NCBI GenBank assembly: GCA_947044365.1
Contig: OX345636.1
Location: forward strand, 57,019,746-57,083,745
Reading direction: 5' to 3'
DNA length: 64,000 nt
From: Petrosia ficiformis
Taxonomy: Eukaryota > Porifera > Demospongiae > Haplosclerida > Petrosiidae
Shown piece by piece: positions 56,801-64,000 of the stretch. The position numbers and the translations under genes were made by a program. The notes below the pieces were generated by a model. The model was not told where the DNA came from. It searched no databases and saw only the letters and a list, made by a program, of their open reading frames with translations. Position 1 is the stretch's first letter. Each line of letters starts with the position of its first letter.

Positions 56801-58346
56801 ATGATGATAAAAATGACATGGTCAGGTTTTGTTTCATGGATCCTGTGAATGGATTTATTGAATTAGATTTAGTGAAAACATTTCAAGATGGTTGGACTAT
56901 TGACCCAATTAGAAAACCCCTGAGGGTAATTGTATAATTCACACTCTTATAACATTGATATTATCATTATTGTTGTTGGTACTACATATATTTCTACAGA
57001 TCAAGAAGAGAGATGCTGATCTGTTTGGTACAGTTGAACTTCCTATTCCTCCAACTTGCAGAGTGACTATCTGGTCTAAAGTATCACAAGATACTGAAGC
57101 GTATTTCAGTTACACTGTACCTCTAATTGGAATTCATTCTGATGATGTTGATGAAATATGTATTCAACGTTTTCTAGAAACTAGTAATACATCAGGTATA
57201 TTATATTGTACGATAACTGTTATAATGATTATATATTTTTTTATACTGATAGAATCATCTTGTCATCCAACAGCTCAATCAAAAGCTAGTGCTACACCAT
57301 ATCATACAATTATTGACACACCTAATATAGGTTAGGAATTATATTATATACATGTACAATTGCATGTAGGTATGCAAAAAAGCCAACTAACATTATTCTC
57401 TTGCTGATAAATGCGACTGATTGAGCATAATAATATTACTGATGTTAATTTTTATGCGAGAAGCTAGCAAAATGCATTATGTAGGTTAGCAAATCTTGTC
57501 ATTAATCATAGGAAGTTTTATCAAACTCTGTTTGGTGGGTGGAACAATTGAATTTTATTAATTAATCAAAATTTACATAGAATAGGAAGTACATAATATT
57601 ATTGCTCTAATATAAATAAGTGGAATCTGATACAACATTATATGGAGTGTTATGACATAGAAACAATACATGACAATCAAATAATTGATCTTGTGGTATA
57701 CCGTATATATAAACTAAAGCCAAAAAACTACAACCAGTAAAGTGAAGCCAAACACAATTTAGTTGCTATTATCCACAGCTGAAATGAGAATAGGAACAAA
57801 ACCACCAGATGACCAAAATTCATATGTTTGATAACTAATACGAGTGACATGTGACATGAGAGATGATACATCACTTACAAAGATACTTTTGAACCACAAG
57901 GAATCATAATTTATTAAATATATTCTCAAGAACCAGTAATAAATTACAAATTCAATTATATCTTATAATACACAGGTAATGACTTGACTCAAGCTGATCC
58001 TCATCGACTAGTAGAGTGTATTAAACAAGTATTTGATCATAACTATTCTTCTCTTGGTAGTCTATTTGAAGATTCCATAGATATCATAGCCAGTGAAATG
58101 TTACAAGCTGGTCTAATATCTCGTCACGTTGCTAAGAAACCAACATTCCATCTGTTAATTAATGACTTCACTTCTGGAATGGTTTTTATGAGAAAAGCTG
58201 ATAAAATTATAAATCATATTATTAAATTCTTAAGAGTACTATTAGAAATGCAAGGTCCATTTGTATTTGCTGCTGAACATCTTAAAGAAGATATTCATGA
58301 TATTATTAATAGTAGACTGGGTATTGAGTTAAATCTTAATGTGTAA
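44252..58346 (+). CDS. Copy C: Kelch-coiled coil-ZU5-helical C-terminal domain protein
   Basis: I assemble 23 exons: 44252-44258, 44393-44935, 44993-45165, 49125-49316, 50329-50500, 51701-51895, 51950-52084, 52148-52270, 52329-52457, 54213-54401, 54460-54675, 54729-55247, 55317-55418, 55499-55546, 55707-55805, 56199-56252, 56306-56404, 56457-56534, 56596-56723, 56779-56925, 57000-57195, 57253-57330 and 57976-58346. Phases agree across all joins and give about 1330 residues without a stop. Domains as in copy B, with a longer linker and one more coiled-coil exon. Introns host a pogo-like element, a split SINE, a TATG tract and a Crypton-derived gene, none of which interrupts an exon. Best candidate for the intact member of the array. 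Confidence 0.85.
44393..50500 (+). CDS. Copy C Kelch propeller exons
   Basis: Exons 44393-44935, 44993-45165, 49125-49316 and 50329-50500 encode six blades, with LYSWGG, FYYGG, LLVLGG, VLFGG, LIISGG and LIVTGG. The last three have exactly the copy B lengths; the first is nine bases shorter. The region around STPDNVPMKK and QYIPDPNRPNRC is almost identical to B, while the loops following GG motifs differ more (KTDDCYHNN against KTDDCNCFHNN), as expected if the loops are the contact surface. Confidence 0.85.
45384..45776 (+). CDS. HIRAN-like ORF carried by the pogo-like element
   Basis: A single open frame of 130 codons; ATG at 45429 (MDEYKRE) is an alternative start. It contains YHVYQAIWLAVIGEVLPCAR, YAVAVVKDRQIIGHLPRKI and then CSLFIRRGGSIQCTVTGGRR. 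The spacing A-V-V-x(5)-I-I-G-H-L-P-R is that of HIRAN domains, which bind 3' DNA ends in HLTF-type proteins. Similar stand-alone proteins are familiar from cnidarian and sponge genomes. It lies within the TIRs, so it moves with the element. Its role (end binding or target choice) is inference. Confidence 0.65.
   Translation: MLLRYCTRVVYNDPDMDEYKRESSVRGYHVYQAIWLAVIGEVLPCARERRNSTYRYAVAVVKDRQIIGHLPRKISKVCSLFIRRGGSIQCTVTGGRRYSVDLSQGGIEIPCILKFTGKAEDIKKLKKYIK
46044..46153. repeat. 39-bp perfect inverted repeat (hairpin) inside the transposon
   Basis: Arm 46044-46082 (GCATTGAAGTCCACAGAAAA...) is repeated exactly in reverse complement at 46115-46153. The 32-base loop reads, on the minus strand, GTGGTTCGAGTCCAGCTGCG, which looks like the T-arm and 3' part of a tRNA. 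It lies between the 3' ends of the two convergent ORFs. Confidence 0.9.
46302..48013 (-). pseudogene. Pogo-like DDE transposase, one nonsense codon
   Basis: Two exons: 48013-47841 (MSISICNFFKPKDGL ... KKKPRGPYKK) and 47661-46302, joined in phase across an AT-repeat intron. The second begins YTAKDQANIGKYDGQFG, has a CENP-B/Tc5-type DNA-binding half (LLKRMNFVKRKSTTAMN) and the DDE_1 core: VLNWDQTGI (first Asp), LIVMDNFKGQV (second Asp), LPPNTTNRLQPMDLLVNK (third Asp), then an acidic tail. One in-frame TGA at 46937-46935 follows KTKRCHP; family members have Arg there, so CGA-to-TGA is the likely change. Everything else is open, which argues for a young insertion. Confidence 0.85.
48179..49124 (+). 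other. Rest of the copy C intron after the pogo element
   Basis: Aligns base for base over long stretches with copy B intron 21620-22613 (for example GTCTAGACACATAATTACAC and CAACCAGACATATAAATT). AT-rich; no other element. Confidence 0.6.
49487..50247 (-). mobile_element. tRNA-headed SINE, copy 2, split by a TIR element
   Basis: Same family as 35669-35955. The tRNA-like head is at 50114-50043, the leader to about 50247 and the (TTTC)n tail at 49500-49545. Between the tail and the head about 465 bp (49553-50020) are inserted. Compared with the matching copy B intron (22806-23070), the whole block is absent there. Confidence 0.75.
49578..50009. mobile_element. TIR element nested in the SINE
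   Basis: CATCCCTATGATTGCTTT at the left is matched by AAAGCAATCATAGGGATG at the right: 18 bases inverted and perfect. Shares CTTTCTGCTG, AGCATGAAAGACAACAGC and CCTTGTAGAACTTTAGG words with the diverged copy at 40670-41060. No transposase ORF, so non-autonomous. Confidence 0.75.
50501..51700 (+). repeat. Copy C intron with (TATG)n tract
   Basis: Intron between the last Kelch and first coiled-coil exon. A TATG/TACA tract occupies 50830-51350, about a third of the length in copy B. The element found in B at 23583-24108 is absent. Flanks align with B. Confidence 0.8.
51701..54675 (+). CDS. Copy C coiled-coil stalk exons
   Basis: Exons 51701-51895, 51950-52084, 52148-52270, 52329-52457, 54213-54401 and 54460-54675. 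The first four are nearly identical to copy B; 54213-54401 resembles copy A 3139-3365 (KISSSHDSKVIKYQRDAAVQ) more than B. The last (LHNTLENNEVRLEELQMQRE) has no B counterpart. The 54-nt intron 51896-51949 carries an in-frame TAA as in B. Heptad-like spacing supports a dimer or higher oligomer. Confidence 0.75.
52869..52986. repeat. 52-bp direct duplication beside the Crypton-derived gene
   Basis: CTTTGTGAATAAATGA with flanking T-run and CAATGCATAACATGTCCAGG occurs twice in succession, with a few differences. It lies just 3' of the minus-strand gene, so it is probably in its 3' UTR. Confidence 0.75.
52988..53875 (-). CDS. Crypton-derived (tyrosine-recombinase-like) protein, catalytic half missing
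   Basis: ATG at 53875 in an ACCATGG context starts 295 residues. The N-terminus is Lys/Ser-rich (MDKENLPPSQQK ... SKKAKLSLSLKKKRF), followed by TEWAIRNFMEWRQQREK, STVYQLLTGILRHM and FCLRGGAEHRRLKLSQ. These are marks of the Crypton-derived domain in ZMYM2/QRICH1-type proteins (DUF3504). The Arg of RGG-x-E-H-R corresponds to the first catalytic Arg of tyrosine recombinases, but the later H-x-x-R and Tyr are absent: after YTEHGS the protein jumps to an unrelated tail ending GALQNCTVNINYGP. Either an internal deletion or a domesticated regulator. It lies antisense in a copy C intron. Confidence 0.65.
   Translation of the reverse strand: MDKENLPPSQQKLVEKDQPPSKKAKLSLSLKKKRFGDSVSSELVTLTTPHGPKNTAKNTEWAIRNFMEWRQQREKDYPEERCRPDIFDSTPWNVAELNHWLCLYVLETRRTDGKRYPISTVYQLLTGILRHMRSVDSQCPNFLDKTNFSFKQLHAAFGRQLRLEGIGTEVKHASIISPREENYLWEAGVLGVENPKSLLFAVFYCNGKNFCLRGGAEHRRLKLSQLQRLSNPDRYIYTEHGSSEVLSARSEVSVTSTLLSFLPLGALQNCTVNINYGPATITCNVNGSEQNELSQ
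53961..54116. repeat. Near-perfect 120-bp palindrome plus 30-bp tandem duplication
   Basis: Arm 53961-54020 (TAAAGTACAGAGCCTACGGT ... TTAGAAGCC) pairs with 54023-54080, with few mismatches and practically no loop. ATACCGTACGCTCTGTACTT, the outer right arm, is then repeated once more at 54089-54116. It may mark one end of the Crypton-derived insertion. Confidence 0.8.
54729..55247 (+). CDS. Copy C ZU5-domain exon
   Basis: Encodes LDWGDYGFKMHFPEGTIP, VIIKALVGGEFEFPKGMQLV, VKLHMQHCVYL and PPYKFQFIEGGKFYTDSQ, the ZU5 pattern shared with A and B. The exon tail is an acidic serine run (TSSDEEEDSSSDPPSDSE) that looks like a casein-kinase-2 type linker. One short deletion relative to A and B follows the PPSQ turn (no CEV residues). 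No H-F-S/T self-cleavage motif seen. Confidence 0.85.
55317..56534 (+). CDS. Copy C acidic linker exons
   Basis: Six short exons (55317-55418, 55499-55546, 55707-55805, 56199-56252, 56306-56404, 56457-56534), all entered and left in phase 1. The encoded sequence is Asp/Ser/Thr-rich (SSSDDKNSSDDTETQLTSKH). Equal phases would let any exon be skipped. Sequence and number differ from copy B. Intron 55806-56198 holds no further gene. Confidence 0.6.
56596..57195 (+). CDS. Copy C conserved beta-rich block (UPA position)
   Basis: Exons 56596-56723, 56779-56925 and 57000-57195. Conserved core: YTGQICYVKKGTNRWCMVF, FCFMDPVNGFIELDLVKTF, a GW-x-I-x-P end, and RDADLFGTVELPIPP followed by YFSYTVPLIGI. 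Same exon borders as copy B. Fold not assigned. Confidence 0.65.
57976..58346 (+). CDS. Copy C C-terminal helical (death-fold/CARD-like) domain
   Basis: The last exon encodes about 123 residues ending in TAA. HRLVECIKQVFDHNYSSLGS, SEMLQAGLISRHVAKKPTFH and NHIIKFLRVLLEMQGPF form helices with a hydrophobic face. The GLIS-x-x-V motif resembles CARD/DED-type families of invertebrates. Compared with B, hydrophobic positions are kept while charged surfaces differ. Confidence 0.5.
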
Positions 58347-58402
58347 TAATACAACATGTCTTAATTATGTCTATTGTATAGTGTGTTATGTTTGGTTATT
58401 AA

Positions 58403-58408
58403 AATAAA
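58403..58408 (+). terminator. Polyadenylation signal of copy C
   Basis: AATAAA lies 57 bases after the stop codon, followed by a T-rich stretch. The distance suits a short 3' UTR. Confidence 0.55.
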
Positions 58409-58639
58409 AAGTTTCAGTTTTGTCACTACAGCAATTTACAGGGGAGGAAACAGCTATGTAAAAATGGGTGAGGTTGAAGACTGTTGGAGTACATATAAGG
58501 ATGCATGAGCATTGTTCCATACCCTGTTCCCTTTTTATGTGGTCTAGGGTATGCCTCCAGGAAAATTTGAAGATATGTAATGTATGTATTGTGTGTCTGT
58601 AAGTGAATGTCGATATTGAATGCTCGATTGACAAAGGTG

Positions 58640-58897
58640 TCATTGAGGCAAGTATGACTGTAATGGGAGACAGTACTTTTGTATCCGACAATTATCTGAA
58701 GGAGGTTATATGCCCATAACTGCCTCCAAACAGGGTTATATGTATTTTGTACCATGGTATATAACACAAAAGTATGCAGTTAAATCACTTTTGATATCAC
58801 TGTTTTCAAGTAGAAACCATATACTATCCCAATTAGCGTTGACTGTAAAAACTGTGAAAATACAAGATGATTTAGTGGCTATAAATAAATGAATAAA

Positions 58898-58949
<52 letters not shown>

Positions 58950-59067
58950 CATATATATATATATATATAATTATATATATATATATTTTTTTTTTGTTGC
59001 TTTAGTAAGACAATAATGATTCCTTTTTGTTACAGTTAACTAAACCAACAGACATATAGCTATATAC

Positions 59068-59117
<50 letters not shown>

Positions 59118-59170
59118 ATATATATATATATATATATAAATATATAAATATATAATATTATATATAATGA
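58640..59170. repeat. Dispersed repeat copy and (AT)n tracts
   Basis: 58695-58865 repeats the flank of the 26728-27080 insert (TGCCCATAACTGCCTCCAAA, GATATCACTGTTTTCAAGTA). Long (AT)n runs follow at 58900-58985 and 59070-59170. No gene. Confidence 0.7.
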
Positions 59171-59687
59171 TAATTATATTTAGGTTTACATCACAGGGCC
59201 AAGGACAGTAATGTTCCATATGTAAACTATGTTTATACTATATATAATCTACCAAATAGTGCACAATGGTGTTATATGCCTCAAGTACAGCATTGTTTAC
59301 TCTAGTAGAACTAATCTTTGACAAACAATATACAACATGTGTATATCCCAAGTTTACCAACAGTAACCCTTGTGTATACCCTGGTAACCACTGATGTAAA
59401 CTACAGTGTAAACTTTGTTAATCATTTATATTGATTACATGTACAGAAATGATTGAATCACAAATAGAAAATAAAAGAGTAATTGTCCTTCATTGCAGTA
59501 GAAATCTTTCAATGTACATCTCTATTTGGTACCTGTGGATAACAAAATTCAATCACAAGAGTATCTATAGATTAAGTAGTGATAATACAATACCTTGATC
59601 ACTTAGTATTTCAAAGTTTTCTTTGTTACCTGGAAAGGGAGATACAAATCAGACAAGCACCACAGTATTATGGAAAACTCTTACTTG

Positions 59688-61364
59688 GAATGACTGCCCA
59701 ATCAGGAGCATTAAGAGGAGGATGAGATTTTGATGGAACACGAATTTGCCGTACTTTCTTTGCAACCATCCCTACTGGCTGAGGTTTCTTTTGGACAGAC
59801 GAGCATCCAAAACTTCCATGAACTGATTCAGTTCTATTAAAGCAAATTACAATAAAATTATATTACAACCCATGCATTGGCACGCACACTCATATTCAGA
59901 ATGCCATACAATTTTATGTTCTATAATCTCATTGGGATTTTCGGGATCATCTGATTCTTCAGTGACATAGTTCAGATTTAAATACTGCCAGTATTTGTTT
60001 CTCTCCTTTTGAAACTATGGAGGATCTCCTCTGAAATGTCTACAATATAAGTAGTGTTCTTTCATTAACACATTGACAACTATGCATATACGAGATTGTA
60101 TTTACAGTATTACATAGTTTCTTAAAATTCTAGTTCTGCATGGTTAAAAAGTCCGTTTATTAAAAGGGTTTAAAATTAATATTAATACATATCAATTAAA
60201 TTGTGTCCAATTTAGATAACTAATTATAAACCCATAATAAAACAATACCAAATGAAGTACTGCTACAATTAGGGACAGAAACAGATCATACCCTTTCACT
60301 GGGAGATCTGTACTTTCGTCATTTGGATTGATCTTCCACATAATTTTCTTTTCCAGATTGATGTTCAAGGTATGCCATTCGAATATTTTCATAACATCGT
60401 CTTACTGCAACTGAAATAGATACAAGCTGTAGTAGATTTATACATGTATTATGTGATATACAAAACATACTTCTGATGTCTTTTTCAGATGTTGTACAGT
60501 TAGGCTGACTTATTATCTCTTTAATTATTGTTTGTTGCACAAGTTTGTTATGGTCTGAAGAGAAATTGTAAAACATACAAAACAATTATAAAACATAATT
60601 ATAGACTTGTTTTCTTTTAATTTATGTCACTGTGGTTGACAGTAGCTGACCACACGGTGTTATATCTTATTTACAAAAGTGTGGTTTACTGTCATGTTTC
60701 GCCATTTCAGATATATTATAATTATAGATATAATTATATCTACTCATGGTTCAGATCTAATGAACTGCTTCTCCAGCTCTTTCTGTAGAGCATATACTTT
60801 GTTCTACAATAAGGAAAAATTAAACAGCCATGCATACATATTTACATATAGTTTCACTTACTGAAAGAGTACGAGTTACCACCCTTTTTCTCTTGAGCAT
60901 TTATATTAGGAGGATTATCAACCTTTATTTGTAGACATATACATAAGCTTTTCTTCCATTTGGTTCTGTCGTTGTTGCAGTTCTTTTTGACCATGAAGGA
61001 CCTCCTGAAGCACCGCTTGTTGCTGTTGTAGCATTGTAATTACATCATTTTCAGGGGAAATCAATGAATTCTGTATGGTTATCTGTGGTGGTATCGGCAA
61101 GACATTGTTTGTTGGAGTGTCACCATATAACCCATTCTCACTGTCATCACTGTTAAAGTTAAAATCTTCAAAATCCTGATCACTGCTAGTGTGTCTGCTT
61201 GGTGTTACTGTGACACCTTGTAAACCCATTCCAGGACTGTAGATATCAATGTGGCTACCGTCAGTGACTTTGGGGCGTACTGGAGTATCACAGTTTACAA
61301 AGCTGTGCGAGAGCCTCTTTGATTGATGGTAAAAACGTTTTTCCTTTGATGCGGCCATTATCAC
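59688..61364 (-). pseudogene. Spliced divergent partner gene of the Tnp2-type element
   Basis: Minus-strand exons: 61364-60923 (MAASKEKRFYHQSKRLSHSF ... MLQQQQAVLQEVLHGQKEL), 60891-60862, about 60803-60744 (KVYALQKELEKQFIRSEP), 60554-60471 (NKLVQQTIIKEIISQPN), 60410-60319 (RRCYENIRMAYLEHQ), 60014-59910 (YWQYLNLNYVTEESDDPEN) and 59838-59688 (VRQIRVPSKSHPPLNAPDWA). The first exon ends in a Gln-rich coiled coil. Stops after RSEP and after EDQSK, and one phase mismatch, suggest decay. Head-to-head with the transposase, only about 80 bases apart, so they probably share a promoter. From memory similar proteins accompany CACTA-type transposases in invertebrates; the role is unknown. Confidence 0.55.
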
Positions 61365-61444
61365 AGAGAAACTGCAGCTGGATCTGCCAAAACTTACGAG
61401 ACAGTCACGGGAAGCTCACGTGACAGAGAACTTGTGGTAATAGG

Positions 61445-64000
61445 TACTTTTGTGAGCACTGTAGTGAACAAATATCTAAGACGTTGTACTACCAGCACAA
61501 AAGATGTTTTATTCTCCCAGCTCACAAGTTTGAACCAGGGATCCTGGAACATCCTCAATGTCACAAATTTCTGTATCTGATCCCCAAAGTTATAGTAAAG
61601 ATTTCACATTTTCCGATCCTGGGCCAGATGATGATGATAGTTTTGAAACAGGTATATATATATGTGTGTGTCTTTATTTTGCAAATAATTGCTATACCTA
61701 AGATTAATTACCTTGTGTTGTAGAAACTTCGTCTGAACAGTACATCCATGAAGATGGACATGAGCCACTTCCTTCTGGTGAAGAGATGACGATTCTAGTG
61801 ATGGTAGTGACTTTGACTTCAATGATGATCAGGGTAGGGAAAAGAGATATTTCCTTTGGTATGGACATTCAAATGGTTGGTAGTAGAAAGTTGCTTATTA
61901 AATTAAAGTTTGGAGTTTTTGACTTTTGTCCCTGTCTCAACTCTCAACTATATACCATAAATATTATCGCTACATATACATAACTATTTTTTTTGGAGTA
62001 TTGTATCTGCAATATAATTTGAATAATATTGCATTGCTTTTTCCATCTTTAAGGAACTGACTGAGCTGTGGTTTGATAATGAGTATGAAGGAACTGAAGT
62101 AGATACATCATTAGGCCCCGAGTCATGTTCAGTTCGTCTCATTAAAGTTTATGTTATGTTCCTGTTTACATGGCAAAGCATGTTCAGAGTTCCGGATGCT
62201 GGCATGAATATACTGTTTTTATTTATTGCTGTGATTCTCAGCTTGATTGTTTCATCTTTTTCTGTTGAAAATCTTGAAAGATTTATCCAATTACTACCAA
62301 AAAATATTGCTGCAGCTAAGAAATTGATTGGAAATGTGACTGATTTATTTTCAAAATATGCAAGCTGTCCTAAGTGTCATTTGATATATCCATTACAAAT
62401 ATGTAAGTTTACTTAGCAAGACAAAACTGTCTGCTCAAGACGTTGTTCCTATATTTCATTCCCTAATCATCAACATTCTTTACAGAGAATGCCTTGTGAT
62501 ACTGAATTACTGAAGAAAGTTAAAACTTCAGCCGGTACTACCAACCTGTATCCACGACAATTGTATTGCTATCAAAGCTTGGTTCAGTCAATTAAAGACT
62601 TGGTGAAACGGCCTGGGTTCATTGAGTAATGTGAGTTGTGGAGATCATGAAAAATAATGGAGAACACAATGGATGACATTTACGATGGTAAAGTTTGGAA
62701 TTCTTTCCTTACTCCATTTGGAAAACCTTTCCTGTCCATTCCATATAACTATGCATTATCTCTTAATGTTGACTGGTTTCAACCTTTCAAACATAGCACC
62801 TACTGCTGGGGCCATATATATTGCTATCCAAAACCTACCTCGGAGTGAACAATACACAAGTGAAAATGGTAAATGAATTACTGAGTTGTGGAAAGGTATT
62901 ATCAAGCTGTCCTCTTCTGGGCCCCTGTACTTGTTCGGGCAGCTCTTATATGTGCATAATGTGACATTCCTGCTAGTCGAAAAGTTTCTGGATTTATTGG
63001 CCACAGTGCATATCGTGCCTGTTCTTGGTGTTTGAAACCTTTTCCAACAGAAACATTTGGGGAAAAAAGCTGACTATTCTGGTACTGATGCGCCAGCTGG
63101 ACACCACATTGCATTGATTCCCATCGTAAATATGCATTACAGTATAAGTCTGCAATCACTCAGCAACAGTAGAAATTGATTGAGCGAGAACATGGATGCT
63201 GGTACTCTGTTCTCCTTGAACTACCTTACTATAATGTAATTCGATTTTGTGTAATTGTTCCTATGCATAATCTACTTTTAGGTACTGCAAAGCACGTGTT
63301 GTCAGTGTGGACATCCACTGGCATTATTGATAAGTCCAATTTCATTCATATTCAAGAGAAAGGTGATAGCTTCTTAACCCCTTCTGACATTGGTCGCATA
63401 ACCTTAAAGATTAGTTCAGGTTTTTCAGGTTTTACAGCAGAACAGCGGCGAAATTGGACCCTGATTTATTCCCTTTGTTCATTAAAAGAAATTCTTCCCC
63501 ATTGGCATTATGACTGTTGGCTGCAGTTTGTAAAAGCTACAAGCCTGCTTTGCCATCGTCACATTATACTACAGCAACTGGATGAGGGTGACACATTGCT
63601 TCTGAAATTTTGTGAATCTTTTGAGACTCTTTGTGGTAAGAATCACTACAACATATACTTGCATCTTCATAGTCATATAAAAGATTGCAGTTTGGACTTT
63701 GGTCCTGTTTACTCATTCTGGTTGTTCAGTTTTGAAAAACTGAATGGCATTCTAGGATCATTTCACACAAATTGCTATGATATATCTGTGCAACTAATGC
63801 GACGATTTACATCATCTATATACCATGGTACTCATAATTGGCCAGCAGAGTACAGGGATGGACTTTCTTTTTTGATTTTTTACCATGACTATCAGAAAGG
63901 ATCTCTGCAGGCAACCATGCTTGAGCAAGTACTAGAGCAATACCAGTCCCATGAAATTAACCCTCTTCCACCAGGTCACGAAGCTGCATGGGAACTTCAT
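61445..64000 (+). pseudogene. Tnp2 (CACTA/EnSpm)-type transposase, decayed, runs off the window
   Basis: Starts with CEHCSEQISKTLYYQHKRCF, a zinc-knuckle-like start typical of Tnp2 proteins. Next come ELTELWFDNEYEGTE, FLFTWQSMFRVPDAGMNIL, CPKCHLIYPLQ, YGKVW-like DDIYDGKVWNSFL, YALSLNVDWFQPFKHSTY and CSWCLKPFP-like residues. Lesions: frame changes near 61550, 61785 and 63070 (extra A in an A-run), TAA and TGA around 62626-62650, and TAG at 63170-63172. From 63173 to the edge it is open for 276 codons. Confidence 0.75.
63173..64000 (+). CDS. Open C-terminal part of the Tnp2-type transposase
   Basis: Uninterrupted reading to the window edge: YSVLLELPYYNVIRFC, PMHNLLLGTAKHVLSVWTS, ITLKISSGFSGFTAEQ, RRNWTLIYSLCSLKEILPHW, LLLKFCESFETLCG and YSFWLFSFEKLNGILGSFHT. 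PMHNLLLGT is the signature of this family; the residue before Pro is usually Asp and here is Val, which may remove a catalytic acid. The protein continues beyond base 64000. Confidence 0.75.

Overview
The window looks like nuclear DNA of an early-branching animal, most likely a demosponge. I infer this from AT-rich sequence, many short introns with GT/AG borders, long arrays of short tandem repeats, and Kelch, coiled-coil and ZU5 modules joined to a C-terminal helical domain. A sponge such as Amphimedon is my best guess from family knowledge; the sequence alone does not prove it.

The backbone is a tandem array of three related genes, all on the + strand. Copy A enters the window mid-gene (1 to about 4297) and is decayed in its coiled-coil part. 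Copy B (20561-30502) and copy C (44252-58346) can each be spliced into one long open protein by matching exon borders between copies: about 1185 and 1330 residues by my exon sums. Their order is a 7-nt first exon, six Kelch blades, a coiled-coil stalk, a ZU5 domain, acidic/Ser-Thr linker exons, a conserved beta-rich block and a C-terminal all-helical domain that I read as death-fold/CARD-like. The start codons of B and C are 23.7 kb apart.

Between gene copies lie duplicated accessory blocks (about 6.7-20.1 kb after A, 30.5-43.9 kb after B). They hold remnants of a second spliced gene, a 28-bp satellite in direct and inverted arrays, and other microsatellites. Block A-B also has an orphan ZU5-like exon near 14.7-15.0 kb; block B-C has a dead reverse-transcriptase fragment.

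Mobile DNA explains much of the rest. There is a 2.9-kb pogo-like element (45270-48176) with TA target duplication, a spliced transposase broken by one TGA, and a second HIRAN-like ORF. There is a Crypton-derived gene without its catalytic C-terminal half (52988-53875), a tRNA-headed SINE in two copies (one split by a TIR element), two TTAA-flanked elements, two hAT-like MITEs with 8-bp duplications, a GC-rich TA-flanked TIR element (5357-6575), and at the right edge a decayed Tnp2/CACTA-type transposase (61445-64000) facing a divergent spliced partner gene.

Functionally, the Kelch-coiled coil-ZU5-helical proteins look like multi-domain adaptors or sensors: a propeller for binding, a stalk for oligomerisation, and ZU5 next to a death-fold-like tail, the logic known from PIDD and UNC5. 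That role is inference from architecture.
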